From assembly GCA_013329135.1 (NCBI GenBank), contig DUKU01000084.1:4550-9897 (forward strand): a DNA stretch of 5,348 nucleotides, read 5' to 3'. The stretch comes from Thermoplasmata archaeon. GTDB taxonomy: Archaea; Thermoplasmatota; Thermoplasmata; UBA10834. Position 1 is the first letter of the stretch; each line of letters starts with the position of its first letter. Below are positions 4,600 through 5,348 of the stretch, piece by piece. The notes beneath the pieces were generated by a model. That model was not told the origin of the DNA. It ran no database searches and saw only the letters and a program-made list of their open reading frames with translations. The translations under genes were made by a program, and so were the position numbers.

Positions 4600-5348
4600 T
4601 CCTCCGCGGTCTCCTTCACCCTGACAGCGATTCCGCGCTTGAACGCCAGCATCTCACCCTTGACCATGAGTGCCCTGCCAACTGCCGCCAACGCGCCCTT
4701 TGTGTTCACGACCAGGACCGAGTCCCCGGGTCTGATGTCCGGGTCGCAGTCGACGACGAACTTCGCGAACACGTTGTTCCCCTTCGCGGCGAATTCCGCC
4801 GGCTCGTCCTGTATGATGACTCTCATCGCGTGGGGTGGCAGCACGGCCATCAGCATCCTCGCGCCCTCCATCTTGGGCGTGAGGCGTCCGTCATGGGCCC
4901 TCATGGAGAATGAGTGCACCCCGTCGATGATGACGTTCCTTATCTTGCCCGTGTTTCTCGACTTGACGAACTCCACCTTCCTGCCGTCCAGGATGTCCGC
5001 CGCCCCTCTGCCGAACTGCATGTCAAGGACCGCTCTCACCCTCAGGAGGTCCATATCCAGCTCCGACTTCCGCGGGGCGATGTCCTTGAGGAACTCGAGG
5101 GTCTCGTCGCCATCCCACATGACCGCCAGGGAATAGCCGTGGTTGTGTGCGTGGCGTTCCATGGTCTTCCTGACGCTCTCCGCCACCTCATGGTCAAGAT
5201 GGTCCGGTATGACCGACTGCGCGATGGGATAGAGTTCGTCGAGTTCGATTGGCGCCGGACCGAAGAACGAGGCTACCAGGAAGTCCGCGTCTACCACCTG
5301 TGATATCTTCGCGATCTCCCCCGCATATCCTCTCGAATACGGTTTGGG
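4596..5348 (-). CDS. tgtA: Archaeosine tRNA-guanine(15) transglycosylase, C-terminal part (partial)
   Basis: The frame runs open to the right edge, so only the last 250 residues are visible. The apparent GTG start at 5297 is internal: the preceding codons continue the family match (KPYSRGYAGEIAKIS). The segment matches the accessory C-terminal domains of archaeal TgtA (ArcTGT). A first domain has FFGPAP and ELYPIAQS at about visible residues 28-45. A second has MQFGRGAAD near 110 and SRNTGKIRNV then HSFSMRAHDG near 130-155. A PUA domain at about 176-245 has NNVFAKFV, DIRPGD, VGRA and AFKRGIAVRVKE. ArcTGT exchanges guanine for preQ0 at position 15 in the tRNA D-loop; the PUA domain binds the acceptor end. 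The catalytic TIM barrel would lie beyond the window. A split gene encoding only these domains is possible and cannot be excluded. ArcS (TgtA2) shares C2/PUA domains and is the main alternative. Convergent and stop-overlapping with pcc1. Confidence 0.85.
   Translation of the reverse strand, partial: PKPYSRGYAGEIAKISQVVDADFLVASFFGPAPIELDELYPIAQSVIPDHLDHEVAESVRKTMERHAHNHGYSLAVMWDGDETLEFLKDIAPRKSELDMDLLRVRAVLDMQFGRGAADILDGRKVEFVKSRNTGKIRNVIIDGVHSFSMRAHDGRLTPKMEGARMLMAVLPPHAMRVIIQDEPAEFAAKGNNVFAKFVVDCDPDIRPGDSVLVVNTKGALAAVGRALMVKGEMLAFKRGIAVRVKETAED

Noticed and set aside
1..5348. CRISPR array, insertion sequence, phage or toxin-antitoxin system
   Set aside because: No spaced direct repeats, terminal inverted repeats, transposase or integrase motifs, or recognisable toxin or antitoxin were seen on either strand.

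Overview
The window looks archaeal, most likely euryarchaeal. A Thermoplasmata-type organism (for example a Methanomassiliicoccales relative) is a tentative guess. The evidence is the C-terminal half of an archaeosine tRNA-guanine transglycosylase, a KEOPS Pcc1 subunit, a tRNA-Gln with no encoded CCA and the archaeal A1-U72 pair, and TATA-like boxes about 25 bp before likely transcript starts instead of -35/-10 promoters. The DNA is fairly GC-rich with GC-rich third codon positions, which creates many long antisense shadow frames.

Layout from left to right. Positions 1-156 hold no confident gene, but contain a TATATA-centred dyad and an open minus-strand frame running off the edge. On the minus strand follow a C_GCAxxG_C_C family redox-type protein (157-585) and, directly upstream in the same unit, an S66 family LD-carboxypeptidase/MccF-like serine peptidase (590-1555). 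Two small unrecognised minus-strand genes come next: an acidic helical protein (1680-2015, with a good TATA box that fixes its start) and a very basic heptad-repeat protein (2099-2314). A divergent gap of about 107 bp separates these from a plus-strand unit made of a candidate 36-codon leaderless ORF ending in a CxxCG motif (2422-2532) and an EamA/DMT transporter (2535-3413). A tRNA-Gln(TTG) gene with its own promoter (3474-3546) follows. Its last three bases are also the stop codon of a convergent two-helix membrane protein (3544-3762), which lies in one unit with a nitroreductase-fold flavoprotein (3766-4284). A short divergent promoter region leads to pcc1 (4354-4599, plus). pcc1 and the convergent tgtA (4596 to the right edge, minus) share one CTAG tetranucleotide as both stop codons.

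Functionally the right end is themed on tRNA: a tRNA-Gln, a KEOPS subunit (t6A at position 37) and ArcTGT (archaeosine pathway at position 15). The left part is accessory metabolism: peptidase, cysteine-rich redox protein, drug/metabolite exporter and nitroreductase. I see no insertion sequence, CRISPR array, phage gene or obvious novel system. The most useful leads are the small cysteine-containing ORF coupled to the transporter, the two small lineage-type proteins, the dyad at the left edge and the very tight gene overlaps.
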